This document shows positions 1-7,502 of a stretch of DNA of 35,237 nt, piece by piece (within the stretch, counting starts at the first letter, position 1; every line of letters begins with the position of its first letter). The translations under genes were made by a program, and so were the position numbers. This DNA is from Pseudideonella sakaiensis (lineage in GTDB: Bacteria; Pseudomonadota; Gammaproteobacteria; Burkholderiales; Burkholderiaceae_C). The stretch spans positions 1 to 35,237 of the forward strand of contig NZ_BBYR01000066.1 of assembly GCF_001293525.1 (NCBI RefSeq). Reading direction: 5' to 3'. The notes under the pieces were generated by a model that did no database searches, was not told where the DNA came from, and was given only the letters and a program-made list of their open reading frames with translations.

Positions 1-866
1 CAGCCGATGTCGCTGGTGGAGAAGAAGGTCTCGCCCGGGCGGCCCTGGAAGATCTGGCCGATGCTGGCCGCGAGCGCCACCGCGTAGCCGCCGACGTCGC
101 GCTGCACGCCCTTGGGGCGGCCGGTGGTGCCGCTGGTGTAGAGGGTGTAGCTGACATCGGTCGATGCCAGCCACGTGCAGGGCACGACCGTGTCGCGGTG
201 GCGTTCGCGCAGCGCGGTCCAGTCCTCGTCGCGCCCGGCGGTGCGCGCCATCGGCGCGAGGCCGCGGTCGACCAGCAGCACCTTCGCCGGCTGGTGGCGC
301 GCGAGCGTGATCGCCTCGTCGAGCAGCGGCTTGTAGGCCACGACCTTGCCGGCGCGGCTGCCGGCGTCGGCGCTGACCACCACCACGGGCTCGGCGTCGT
401 CGATGCGGCTCGCCAGGCTGTGGCTGGCGAACCCGCCGAACACGACCGAGTGGATGGCGCCGATGCGCGCGCAGGCGAGCATCGCGAACGCCGCCTCGGC
501 GATCATCGGCATGTAGATCAGCACCCGGTCGCCGCGCCGAACGCCCAGCGCGAGCAGGCTCGCGGCCATGCGCTGGACCTCGGCATGGAGGTCGCGGAAG
601 CTGTAGACGCGCTCCTCGCCGGTCTCGGTGGAGACGCAGATCAGCGCCGGCTGGTCGGGCCGGGTCGCGAGGTGGCGGTCCACCGCGTTGTGGCACAGGC
701 TGGTCTGGCCGCCGACGAACCAGCGCGCGAAGGGGGGGCGGCTGGTGTCGCAGACCTGGTCGAATGGCCGGTGCCAGTCGATCAGCGCCGCCTGTTCGCG
801 CCAGTAGCCGTCCGGGTCCTCGATCGATCGCCGGTAGAGCGCCTGGTACGAAGCTTGGATCGTCAT
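1..866 (-). CDS. prpE: Propionyl-CoA synthetase (PrpE-type), N-terminal part, cut by window edge
   Basis: The frame is open from an ATG at 866 to the window edge, giving 288 residues of an acyl-AMP-forming synthetase. It starts MTIQASYQALYRRSIEDP, the acetyl/propionyl-CoA synthetase N-terminal region, and has the ATP/AMP P-loop YTSGTTGRPKG at about residues 239-250, followed by a GGYAVA segment and FFSTSDIG, which are typical of PrpE rather than Acs. The family activates propionate (or acetate and other short acids) to the CoA thioester in the cytosol using ATP. It is the last visible gene of the operon that begins at 4161, with a 19-base gap after the SDR. Its place beside an aldolase/thiolase suggests handling of a short acid released by the pathway; that is inference. 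The C-terminal half is not in the window. Confidence 0.85.
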   Translation of the reverse strand, partial: MTIQASYQALYRRSIEDPDGYWREQAALIDWHRPFDQVCDTSRPPFARWFVGGQTSLCHNAVDRHLATRPDQPALICVSTETGEERVYSFRDLHAEVQRMAASLLALGVRRGDRVLIYMPMIAEAAFAMLACARIGAIHSVVFGGFASHSLASRIDDAEPVVVVSADAGSRAGKVVAYKPLLDEAITLARHQPAKVLLVDRGLAPMARTAGRDEDWTALRERHRDTVVPCTWLASTDVSYTLYTSGTTGRPKGVQRDVGGYAVALAASIGQIFQGRPGETFFSTSDIG

Positions 867-885
867 GTCGTTGTCCAATGCCCGC

Positions 886-1713
886 TCACAGGAAGACGTC
901 CGGCATCAGTTCGTCGTCGGCGGGCCCGTAGGCGGAGAAGTCGGTCCGGCCGGCGGCGCGCAGCACCGCCTCGTCCACGCAGAAGTTGCCGGAGAACCCG
1001 ACCGGGGAGGTGAGGATGTGGTGGGCGGCATCGGCCACGATCCGCGGGTGGCGGGTGCGCTTCATCGCCGCGTCGCCGCCCAGCAGGTTGTTGACCGCGG
1101 CGGTGCCGATCACCGTCTTCGGCCACAGCGCGTTGAAGGCCACGCGGTCGCGGAACTCGCCGGCCATGCCGAGCACGCACAGGCTCATGCCGAACTTGGC
1201 CATCGTGTAGGCGACGTTCGGCGCGAACCAGCGCTCCTCCATGTTCAGCGGCGGCGACAGCATCAGCACGTGCGGGTTCGCGGCCTTCAGCAGGTGGGGC
1301 AGGCAGGCGCGCGTGACCAGGTAGGTGCCGCGGGCGTTGATGCCGTGCATCAGGTCGAAGCGCTTCATGTCCGTCGCCAGCGTGCCGGTCTTGCTGATGG
1401 CGCTGGCGTTGTTGACGCAGATGTCGATGCCGCCGAAGCGGGCGAGCGCCTGCTCGACCGCCGCGAGCACCTGGTCCTCGTGGCGGATGTCGACCACCAG
1501 CGGCAGCGCCCGGCCGCCGGCGGCCTCGATCTCGGCCGCCGCGGTGTGGATGGTGCCCGGCAGCTTGGGGTGGGGCTCGGCCGTCTTCGCGGCGATGACG
1601 ACGTTCGCGCCGTCCTGCGCGGCGCGCAGCGCGATCGCGAGGCCGATGCCGCGGCTCGCGCCGGTGACGAAGAGGGTCTTGCCGCGCAGGCCGGGTCGAT
1701 CCGTGGCGCTCAT
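886..1713 (-). CDS. SDR-family oxidoreductase (HSDL2-like)
   Basis: A 275-residue classical-type short-chain dehydrogenase. The NAD(P) motif TGASRGIG is at residues 17-24, NNAS at 101-104, a catalytic Ser near 153 and YTMAK at 169-173, so the catalytic triad is intact. The long loop after the second beta strand (AAKTAEPHPKLPGT) is characteristic of the hydroxysteroid dehydrogenase-like 2 group, associated with fatty-acid or sterol metabolism. I chose the ATG at 1713 because GAAGG lies about 8 bases upstream; the frame extends upstream to 1776, but that would overlap the preceding gene and adds an Arg/Pro-rich stretch unlike the family. It is the fourth gene of the minus-strand operon. It probably oxidises a hydroxyacyl-CoA or reduces a ketoacyl-CoA; the substrate is unknown. 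Confidence 0.85.
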   Translation of the reverse strand: MSATDRPGLRGKTLFVTGASRGIGLAIALRAAQDGANVVIAAKTAEPHPKLPGTIHTAAAEIEAAGGRALPLVVDIRHEDQVLAAVEQALARFGGIDICVNNASAISKTGTLATDMKRFDLMHGINARGTYLVTRACLPHLLKAANPHVLMLSPPLNMEERWFAPNVAYTMAKFGMSLCVLGMAGEFRDRVAFNALWPKTVIGTAAVNNLLGGDAAMKRTRHPRIVADAAHHILTSPVGFSGNFCVDEAVLRAAGRTDFSAYGPADDELMPDVFL

Positions 1714-1772
1714 CTGGGTACCTTCGCCCTGACGGGCTGCGGTGCGAGCCCCTTCGGGCGGCCGGGCGGGGC

Positions 1773-2579
1773 TCATGCCCCGCCCTCCGTGCGCGGCGGG
1801 AAGCCGGCGTAGGCCGGCGCCTGCCTGGCCAGCATCGCGGCGATCGCCGCCTTCGGCTCCGCGGTGGAGAAGGCCGCGGCCTGGCTGTTCGCCTCCAGCG
1901 TGAACATCGTCGACTGGTCGCTGTCCAGCGACGCGTTCAGCGCGGACTTGGTGAGCGCCAGTGCGGTCGGCGACGCGCGGGCCATGCTCAGCGCGATCTG
2001 CTGCGCGCGCGCCTCGAGCACGGCGCTCTCGTGGATCTCCATCACGATGCCCAGCGAGCGCGCCTCGTCGGCGTCGACCTCGCGGGTCGAGAACATCAGC
2101 TCCTTGGCGCGCTGCAGGCCGACGATGCGCGGCAGCAGGTACAGCGGCCCCAGGTCCGGCACCAGCCCGAGCCGCAGGTAGGCCATGGAGAAACGGGCCC
2201 GCGGCGAGGCGATGACGAGGTCGGCGGTCAGCGCGAGCGAAAAGCCCGCGCCGTAGGCCGGCCCGTCGACGACCGCGATCAGCGGGCGGGTGAGGCGCAG
2301 CAGGTCGTTGACGAGGCGCAACCCGCTGTTGATGCGCTGCTGCCAGTAGGCGGGTCCGGCATCGATGTTGGCTTCCAGGTCCTTCAGGTTGCCGCCCGCG
2401 CAGAACGCGCCGGGGCTGCCGGCGAGCACCAGCACGCGCACCGCCGGGTCATCGCGCACCCGGTCCAGCACCGTCATCAGGTCGCGGCGCAGCAGGCTGT
2501 CGAACGGGTTGCGCTTGTGCGGCCGCGCAAGGCGGATCCAGCCGACCGAGTCCCGCACCTCGAAGCTCAGCGTCTCCAT
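1773..2579 (-). CDS. Crotonase-fold enoyl-CoA isomerase (PaaG-like)
   Basis: A 268-residue crotonase of complete length. The oxyanion-hole segments are CAGGNLK (60-66) and YGAGFS (109-114). The two glutamates of true enoyl-CoA hydratases (rat Glu144 and Glu164) are not conserved: the first falls on Ser in GAGFSLALTAD and the second in FSMAYL. Instead there is Asp142 in LVPDLG, the residue used by PaaG-type isomerases. I therefore read it as a double-bond isomerase rather than a hydratase. It resembles the crotonase at 7499-8287 closely, with the same LVPDLG at the same position and a shared VGLQRAKEL segment, and the two lie in operons diverging from the same promoter region. It is preceded by the DUF35 gene with a 12-base gap. 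Confidence 0.88.
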   Translation of the reverse strand: METLSFEVRDSVGWIRLARPHKRNPFDSLLRRDLMTVLDRVRDDPAVRVLVLAGSPGAFCAGGNLKDLEANIDAGPAYWQQRINSGLRLVNDLLRLTRPLIAVVDGPAYGAGFSLALTADLVIASPRARFSMAYLRLGLVPDLGPLYLLPRIVGLQRAKELMFSTREVDADEARSLGIVMEIHESAVLEARAQQIALSMARASPTALALTKSALNASLDSDQSTMFTLEANSQAAAFSTAEPKAAIAAMLARQAPAYAGFPPRTEGGA

Positions 2580-2591
2580 GCCGGCATCCCT

Positions 2592-2990
2592 TCAGGCGGG
2601 CGTGAACATCGGCATCGCGCCGTCGCCCTCGGTGGGCTTGAAGCACACCTTGACGCGCTGGCCGATGCGCAGCGCGTCGAGGTCGCAGTCGACGATGTTG
2701 GTGAGCATCGTCACGCCCTCGTCCAGCCGCACGTAGGCGATGGCGTAGGGGATCGGGCCGGCGCGACGCGTCACGCTGACGCTGTAGATCTCGCCGAGGC
2801 CGCTGGCGTCGACCCACTCGGTGTCCGCGAAGCAGAAGGGGCAGAGCGACCGCGGATAGAAATGAGGCTTGCGGCAGGCGGTGCAGCGGCGCAGCTTCAG
2901 GATGCCCTGTTTCGCGGCGGCGAAATAGGGCCCGGTCTCCGCATCGATGACCGGCGGCGCGAGCGGGCGGTCCTGGTGGAGCGTGGTCAT
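2592..2990 (-). CDS. DUF35 / Zn-ribbon OB-fold protein, probable partner of the adjacent thiolase-like enzyme
   Basis: A 132-residue protein with the standard DUF35 layout: an N-terminal helix (PYFAAAKQGILKLRRC), a rubredoxin-like zinc ribbon with C36-x2-C39 and C50-x2-C53, and a C-terminal OB fold (GEIYSVSVTRR onwards). DUF35 proteins lack catalysis of their own; they pair with thiolase-like or MaoC proteins, as ChsH2 does with Ltp2 and ChsH1 in actinobacterial steroid side-chain degradation. It starts 4 bases after the stop of the thiolase-like gene, so the two are almost certainly co-translated and form a complex. All four zinc-ligand cysteines are present. Confidence 0.88.
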   Translation of the reverse strand: MTTLHQDRPLAPPVIDAETGPYFAAAKQGILKLRRCTACRKPHFYPRSLCPFCFADTEWVDASGLGEIYSVSVTRRAGPIPYAIAYVRLDEGVTMLTNIVDCDLDALRIGQRVKVCFKPTEGDGAMPMFTPA

Positions 2991-2994
2991 GTCG

Positions 2995-4161
2995 TCAGGC
3001 CCTTTCCATGATCAGGGTGCCGCTGCCGTGGCGCGAGCCGAGCAGCCCGCCGGTGCCCTGCGCGAGGGCGAGGGCACAGTTCGGAACCTGTACCTTCGGA
3101 TGCGCTTCCCCGCGCAGCTGGCGCACCGCCTCGATCACCTTGGTGATGCCGCCGCGGTTGGCCGGGTGGTTGTTGCAGAGGCCGCCGCCGTCGGTGTTGA
3201 AGGGCAGCCTGCCGACGCCCGAGATCAGGTTGCCGTCGGCCACGAAGCGGCCGCCTTCGCCCTTCCTGCAGAAGCCCAGGTCCTCCAGCTGCATCAGCAC
3301 CGTGATCGTGAAGCTGTCGTAGATCGACGCGTACTGGATGTCGGCCGGGCGCACGCCGGCCTCCTCGAAGGCGATCGGGCCGGAAACCACGGCGCCCGAG
3401 TAGGTGAGGTCGACCTGGCCACCGCTCTGGCCCTTGATCGCCTCGCCCGCGCCCAGCAGGTTGACGACCGGCCGCTTCAGCGTGCGGGCGATCTCCGGGC
3501 GCACCACCAGCAGCGCGCCGCCGCCGTCGCTCACGACGCAGCAGTCCAGCTTGTGCAGCGGGTCCGAGATCATCGGCGAGTTGACGACGTCCTCCACGGT
3601 CACCACGTCGCGCAGCATCGCGTTCGGGTTGTGCTGGGCGTGCGTCGACGCGGCGACCTTGATCCAGGCGAGCTGCTCGGAGGTCGTCCCGTACTCGTGC
3701 ATGTGGCGCGCCGCGGCGAGCGCGTACATGTTGACCGTCACCGGCCCATAGGGCATCTCCCAGGGCACGTCGGGCGTCGTGCTGGTGACGAAGCGCGGCG
3801 CCACCCCGCTCGAACCCTCACTGCGGGGGCGGCCCGACAGCGTGACCAGGGCCACGTCGCACTTGCCGGCGGCGATCGCCTGCGCCGCGTGCGAGACGTG
3901 CAGCAGGTAGGCGGAACCGCCGGTGTCCGAGGTGTCGACGTGGCGGACCTTCAGACCGAGGTAGTCGGCCATGCTGTTGGCGCCGAGGCCCGGCGCGTCG
4001 CCGGCGCAGAAGTAACCGTCGACGTCCTTCAGCGACAGGCCGGCGTCCTCGAGTGCGCCGCGGGCGCACTCGGCATGGAGCTGGGCGATGGTCTTGTCAG
4101 GCGCCTTGCGGGTCGGATGCTCGAACACGCCTGCGATGCAGGCCTTCCGTTTCAGGGACAT
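2995..4161 (-). CDS. Thiolase-like protein of the SCP2/Ltp2 type, probable retro-aldolase
   Basis: A 388-residue thiolase-fold protein of the lipid-transfer (SCP2/Ltp2) branch. The nucleophilic Cys of a real thiolase (Y-C-G-S in the thiolase at 22889) is Gly here (DTGGSA, residues 79-84). The C-terminal catalytic Cys is also absent (LAQGTGG around 366-372), and the NEAF motif is replaced by Y281-D-S-F. The His in NNHPANRGG (H332) is kept. This is the residue pattern of Ltp2-type aldolases, which cleave beta-hydroxyacyl-CoA and act with a DUF35 partner, here the next gene. I chose the ATG at 4161 (MSLKRKACIAG); the frame extends to 4221 but would run into the operator. It is the first gene of the minus-strand operon. 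The aldolase role is inferred; a degraded or atypical thiolase is the alternative. Confidence 0.82.
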   Translation of the reverse strand: MSLKRKACIAGVFEHPTRKAPDKTIAQLHAECARGALEDAGLSLKDVDGYFCAGDAPGLGANSMADYLGLKVRHVDTSDTGGSAYLLHVSHAAQAIAAGKCDVALVTLSGRPRSEGSSGVAPRFVTSTTPDVPWEMPYGPVTVNMYALAAARHMHEYGTTSEQLAWIKVAASTHAQHNPNAMLRDVVTVEDVVNSPMISDPLHKLDCCVVSDGGGALLVVRPEIARTLKRPVVNLLGAGEAIKGQSGGQVDLTYSGAVVSGPIAFEEAGVRPADIQYASIYDSFTITVLMQLEDLGFCRKGEGGRFVADGNLISGVGRLPFNTDGGGLCNNHPANRGGITKVIEAVRQLRGEAHPKVQVPNCALALAQGTGGLLGSRHGSGTLIMERA

Positions 4162-4176
4162 GCGGGCACTTTCGTG

Positions 4177-4206
4177 TTGACGGTGGCTGTCGGTCGAGAA
4201 TATCAT
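4177..4206 (+). promoter_or_regulatory. Putative sigma70-type promoter for the 4237-11812 operon
   Basis: TTGACG (4177-4182), an 18-base spacer and TATCAT (4201-4206), in an AT-richer patch between divergent genes. The operator core begins two bases after the -10 box, so a bound protein would cover the start of transcription. Predicted by eye only. Confidence 0.5.
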
Positions 4207-4225
4207 TGGTTGAACCATCACACAA
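4197..4225 (-). promoter_or_regulatory. Putative promoter for the minus-strand aldolase operon
   Basis: On the minus strand, TTGTGT (4225-4220), a 17-base spacer and TATTCT (4202-4197). The palindromic operator fills the spacer, so one protein dimer could control both divergent operons. The -35 box is weak. Confidence 0.4.
4205..4218. promoter_or_regulatory. Operator site 1 (TGGTTGAACCA palindrome)
   Basis: ATTGGTTGAACCAT; the core GGTTGAACC is at 4208-4216. It is one of eight copies of the same palindrome, all in intergenic regions of this window. It lies between the divergent starts at 4161 and 4237 and fits the TGGT-N3-ACCA type bound by FadR-subfamily GntR regulators, one of which is encoded at 34101-34898. 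Confidence 0.75.
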
Positions 4226-4236
4226 GGACAAGGACC

Positions 4237-5010
4237 ATGAACCCTCTCGTGTCACTCCAGGGCCGCACCGTCGTCGTCACGGGCGCCGGGCAGGGCATCG
4301 GCAAGGCGTTGACGGAGCTCGTGATCGAGCTGGGGGGGCAGGTCGTCGCGGTCGACATGAACCCCGACACGCTGAAGGCGGCGGTGGCGCCGCTGCCCGC
4401 GGAACGGGTGATGACGGTGGTGGGCAGCGTGTCCGACCTCGCGCTGGCCACGCGCTCCGTGTCGGAGGCGGTGGAGCGCTTCGGCGCCATCCACGGGCTG
4501 GTCAACAACGCCGGGATCACGCGCCCGGCGATGATCGAGAAGATGACGGACACGCAGTGGCGCGACGTCATCGACGTCCACCTCACCGGCAGCTTCTACT
4601 GGCTGCAGGCGGTCGGCCGCCACATGGTGTCCCGCTCGCGCGATGGCGACGCGACCGGCGGATCGATCATCAACATCTCCTCCGACGCGGGCCGCAAGGG
4701 TGCGATCGGCCAGATCAACTACGCGGCGGCGAAGGCCGGCCTGCTCGGCATGACGATGACCGCGGCCAAGGAATGGGGGCGGTACAACATCCGCACCAAC
4801 TCGATCTGCTTCGGCGTGGTCGAGACGCCGATGACCGAGGTCGTGCGCGGCGAGAAGTTCCGGGACGGCATGCTCGCACAGATCCCGCTGGGCCGCTGGT
4901 CGACGCCGGACGAGGCGGTGCGGATGCTGGGCTTCCTGCTGTCGGACGCCGCCAGCTACATGACCGGCCAGCACATCGGCGTCAACGGCGGCTTCCACAT
5001 CAGCCTGTGA
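4237..5010 (+). CDS. SDR-family oxidoreductase, FabG-like
   Basis: A 257-residue classical SDR with TGAGQGIG at 15-22, NNAG at 90-93, Ser148/149 and Y162-x3-K166, so the cofactor site and catalytic residues are intact. The C-terminal part (YMTGQHIGVNGG) is standard for the 3-oxoacyl reductase/3-hydroxyacyl dehydrogenase group. Its likely job is NAD(P)-dependent interconversion of a hydroxyacyl- and ketoacyl-CoA in the cytosol. The ATG at 4237 is preceded by AAGGACAAGGACC. It is the first gene of the long plus-strand operon, directly downstream of operator site 1, and its stop overlaps the next start (GTGA at 5007-5010). Confidence 0.9.
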   Translation: MNPLVSLQGRTVVVTGAGQGIGKALTELVIELGGQVVAVDMNPDTLKAAVAPLPAERVMTVVGSVSDLALATRSVSEAVERFGAIHGLVNNAGITRPAMIEKMTDTQWRDVIDVHLTGSFYWLQAVGRHMVSRSRDGDATGGSIINISSDAGRKGAIGQINYAAAKAGLLGMTMTAAKEWGRYNIRTNSICFGVVETPMTEVVRGEKFRDGMLAQIPLGRWSTPDEAVRMLGFLLSDAASYMTGQHIGVNGGFHISL

Positions 5011-6068
5011 GCACGCACGACGCGGCCGCGGGCGCGGGCGCGGCGGTGCCGGACGCGGCGCGCCTGGGCGGCTACATGCGCCGGCACGTCGCGGACTTCG
5101 AGGGCGAACCGCGGATCCGCCAGGTCGAGGGCGGGCAGTCCAACCCGACCTTCATCGTCGACGCCGGCACGCGGCGCTTCGTGCTGCGCCGCAAGCCGCC
5201 GGGCGTGCTGCTGCAGTCCGCGCACGCGGTCGACCGCGAGTACCGCGTGCTGAAGGCGCTGCAGGGCTCCGCGGTGCCCGTGCCCCGCGTGCGCACGCTG
5301 TGCGAGGACGCCGACGTCCTCGGCAGCCCGTTCTACCTGATGGACTTCGTCGACGGCCGGATCCTGACCGACCAGACGCTGCCGGGCATGACGCCGCCGC
5401 AGCGGCGTGCCCACTACGACGAGCTGAACCGGGTGATGGCCGCGCTGCACGCCGTCGACCACCGTGCGGTCGGCCTGGCCGGCTTCGGCCGCGAGGAACG
5501 CTACGTCGAACGGCAGATCGAGCGCTGGACGCGGCAGTACCGCGACGCGCAGACGCGCCGCATCGAGGCGATGGAAGCCCTGTCGACCTGGCTGCCGGCA
5601 CAGGTTCCGCCGCAGCGCGACGCGGGCCTGGTGCACGGCGACTTCCGGCTCGACAACGTGGTCTTCCACGCCACCGAGCCGCGCATCGTGGCGGTGCTGG
5701 ACTGGGAGCTGTCGACACTTGGCGACCCCCTGGCGGACTTCGCCTACCACTGCCTGAGCTGGCGGATCGGACTGGGCGTGCACCACACGCTGGTCGGCAT
5801 GGACGATGCCGAGCTCACCGCGCTCGGCATCCCCACCGAGGCCGAACACGTCGCCGCGTACTGCGAACGCAGCGGGCGCGGGACCGGCGGGCGCATCGAT
5901 CACTGGGCGTTCTACCTCGTCCTGAACCTGTTCCGCCTGGCCGCGATCCAGCAAGGCATCGCCCGCCGCGCGCTGGACGGCAACGCGGCAAACAGCCGCG
6001 CGCAGGCGGTCGCCGCCCGCGTCGAGGCCACGGCCGAGGCGGGCTGGGCCATCGCCCGCGGTCACTGA
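5007..6068 (+). CDS. APH-family phosphotransferase (ACAD10/11 kinase-like)
   Basis: A 353-residue protein-kinase-fold phosphotransferase. The catalytic loop HGDFRLDN is at residues 210-217 and the metal-binding motif in LDWELSTLGDPLAD at about 231-244, as in APH enzymes and the kinase domains of ACAD10/ACAD11. The GTG start at 5007 overlaps the stop of the SDR. In mammals ACAD11-type proteins fuse this kinase to an acyl-CoA dehydrogenase and phosphorylate 4-hydroxyacyl-CoAs; in bacteria the parts are usually separate genes, as in the lva pathway. Here the next gene is indeed an acyl-CoA dehydrogenase, although wrecked. The substrate is therefore likely a hydroxyacyl-CoA (inference), not an aminoglycoside. 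Confidence 0.85.
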   Translation: MSTHDAAAGAGAAVPDAARLGGYMRRHVADFEGEPRIRQVEGGQSNPTFIVDAGTRRFVLRRKPPGVLLQSAHAVDREYRVLKALQGSAVPVPRVRTLCEDADVLGSPFYLMDFVDGRILTDQTLPGMTPPQRRAHYDELNRVMAALHAVDHRAVGLAGFGREERYVERQIERWTRQYRDAQTRRIEAMEALSTWLPAQVPPQRDAGLVHGDFRLDNVVFHATEPRIVAVLDWELSTLGDPLADFAYHCLSWRIGLGVHHTLVGMDDAELTALGIPTEAEHVAAYCERSGRGTGGRIDHWAFYLVLNLFRLAAIQQGIARRALDGNAANSRAQAVAARVEATAEAGWAIARGH

Positions 6069-6090
6069 ATCGCCCGCTCGCGAGGACGCC

Positions 6091-6430
6091 TTGGACTTCA
6101 CCCTGTCCCCGCGCGCGGCCGACCTGCCGGCCCGCTTGCGCGCCTGCATGGACCGGCACGTGGATCCCGCCGAGGCGCTGCGCGACCGAGCTCGACGCGG
6201 GCGGCCGCCGGCGCGAGCCGGCGGTGATGGAGGCGCTGAAGGCGCTGGCCCGGGCGGAAGGCCTCTGGAACCCGTGCCTGCCGCACGACGGGGAGGGCGG
6301 CGGCCTGAGCAAGCTCGACGACGCCCCGCCGGCAGAGGCCATGGGGCGGTCGCCGAGGTCCATCGCAAGCAGATCGGCCGGCTCGAACGGGCCGGCACGG
6401 AACCCGCCGTCCACCAGCGGACGGCGCCAC
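6091..6430 (+). pseudogene. Acyl-CoA dehydrogenase remnant (frameshift plus large internal deletion)
   Basis: A TTG at 6091 with an upstream GAGGA opens a typical long-type acyl-CoA dehydrogenase N terminus (DFTLSPRAADLPARLRA). Near 6186 the reading frame must change to continue the family sequence (ELDAGGRRREPAVMEALKA, then GLWNPCLP and AEAMGRS). At about 6345-6355 the sequence jumps back to the first frame at VAEVHRKQIGRLER, which matches the family's C-terminal end (D-E-V-H-R). Roughly 250-300 residues between them, including the FAD site and catalytic base, are missing. Both ends of the gene survive while the middle is gone. In this family the gene normally follows the APH kinase, as here. 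No functional enzyme can be made. Confidence 0.75.
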
Positions 6431-6449
6431 GGAACCCCAGGAGACCCGC

Positions 6450-7502
6450 ATGTACATGCCCCCCGATTCCAAGCTCCGGCTCGACCCCCAGGACGAGTAC
6501 ACGCACGTGCCCGAGGCGGCCGGCAACTACAACGAGAGCATGTACTTCAACGCCTTCGATTCGAAGACCCGCATCGGCGCCTGGTTCCGCATCGGCAACC
6601 GGCCCAACGAGGGCCATGCGGAGATGAGCTGCTGCATCTACCTGCCCGACGGCAAAGTCGCGTTCATGTTCAGCCGGCCCACGATCACGGGCAACGACGC
6701 GATGGACGCGGCCGGCATGCGCTTCGACGTCGTCGAGCCCTTCAAGCACCTGCGCTGCAGCTACGAGGGCGAGCTGCTGATCATGGACGACCCGCACGCG
6801 ATGGCGGACCCCGGCAAGGCGTTCAAGGCCTATCCGAAGAAACACGGCTCCTTCGCGCTCGACTTCACCGGCGTGTCGCCGATGCACGGCGGCGAGATCG
6901 TCACGCTGGACGGCAAGCCGATCGAGGTCGATCCCGAGCACGCGGTCTACCGCGGCCACACCGAGCAGAACATGGCGGTCGACGGCCACATCACCGTCGA
7001 CGGCATGACCTACATCCTGTCGGGCGGCACCGGCTACCGCGACAAGTCCTGGGGCCCGCGGCACTGGCACAGCTTCTTCTGGTACAAGTGGATCCCGGTC
7101 ACCTTCGACCGTGACTTCGGCGTGCTGCTGTCGATCAAGGGCCGTCCCGAAGGCGGGCCGAATCGCATCAGCGGCAACGTGCTGCGCAATGGCGTGTACG
7201 AGCCGGTCGTCGACGGTGAGATCACGACGGTCTACGACGACGCGTGGTATCCGCGCTCGCTGACGGTCAAGGTGACCACGGCCCAGGGCGTGTACGTCAT
7301 CGAGGGCAAGGTGCTGTCGACGGTGCCGCTGCGCCACAAGCGGGTGGGCAGCACCGACTGGCGCACGTACACCCGGATCACCGAGAGCATGACCGAGTAC
7401 ACCTGCCAGGGCCGCACGGTGCTGGGCATGACCGAGTACTGCGACGTCATGAACGATGGCGTGCCGATTTCGGAAGCGGGTCGCGCGAAGGCGGTGGCAT
7501 GA
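6450..7502 (+). CDS. DUF7064/DUF7065-type protein of unknown function
   Basis: A 350-residue protein with no signal peptide or membrane segment. The mid-protein motif GYRDKSWGPRHW (about residues 195-206) and the alternating beta-rich segments (GAWFRIGNRPNEGHAEMS, FRIGNRPN) are typical of the DUF7064/DUF7065 proteins, which look like lipocalin-like beta barrels and recur in acyl-CoA catabolic operons. The reaction is not known to me. AGGAG lies about 8 bases before the ATG. It sits between the kinase/dehydrogenase pair and the isomerase and overlaps the next start by ATGA (7499-7502), so it is an integral part of the operon. A role as an isomerase, hydratase or hydrophobic-ligand carrier is possible but unproven. 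Confidence 0.7.
   Translation: MYMPPDSKLRLDPQDEYTHVPEAAGNYNESMYFNAFDSKTRIGAWFRIGNRPNEGHAEMSCCIYLPDGKVAFMFSRPTITGNDAMDAAGMRFDVVEPFKHLRCSYEGELLIMDDPHAMADPGKAFKAYPKKHGSFALDFTGVSPMHGGEIVTLDGKPIEVDPEHAVYRGHTEQNMAVDGHITVDGMTYILSGGTGYRDKSWGPRHWHSFFWYKWIPVTFDRDFGVLLSIKGRPEGGPNRISGNVLRNGVYEPVVDGEITTVYDDAWYPRSLTVKVTTAQGVYVIEGKVLSTVPLRHKRVGSTDWRTYTRITESMTEYTCQGRTVLGMTEYCDVMNDGVPISEAGRAKAVA

Noticed and set aside
2947-5010. Very long open frames on the strand opposite clear genes, such as 2947-5010 (+), 4956-7337 (-), 24081-26069 (-) and 30986-34024 (+)
   Set aside because: Their products are Arg/Ala/His/Val-rich without family motifs, and each lies over a recognisable enzyme gene. In high-GC DNA antisense frames stay open by codon bias.
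5007-6068. An aminoglycoside resistance kinase
   Set aside because: The APH fold is shared, but the neighbours and the ACAD10/11-like sequence point to acyl-CoA metabolism.
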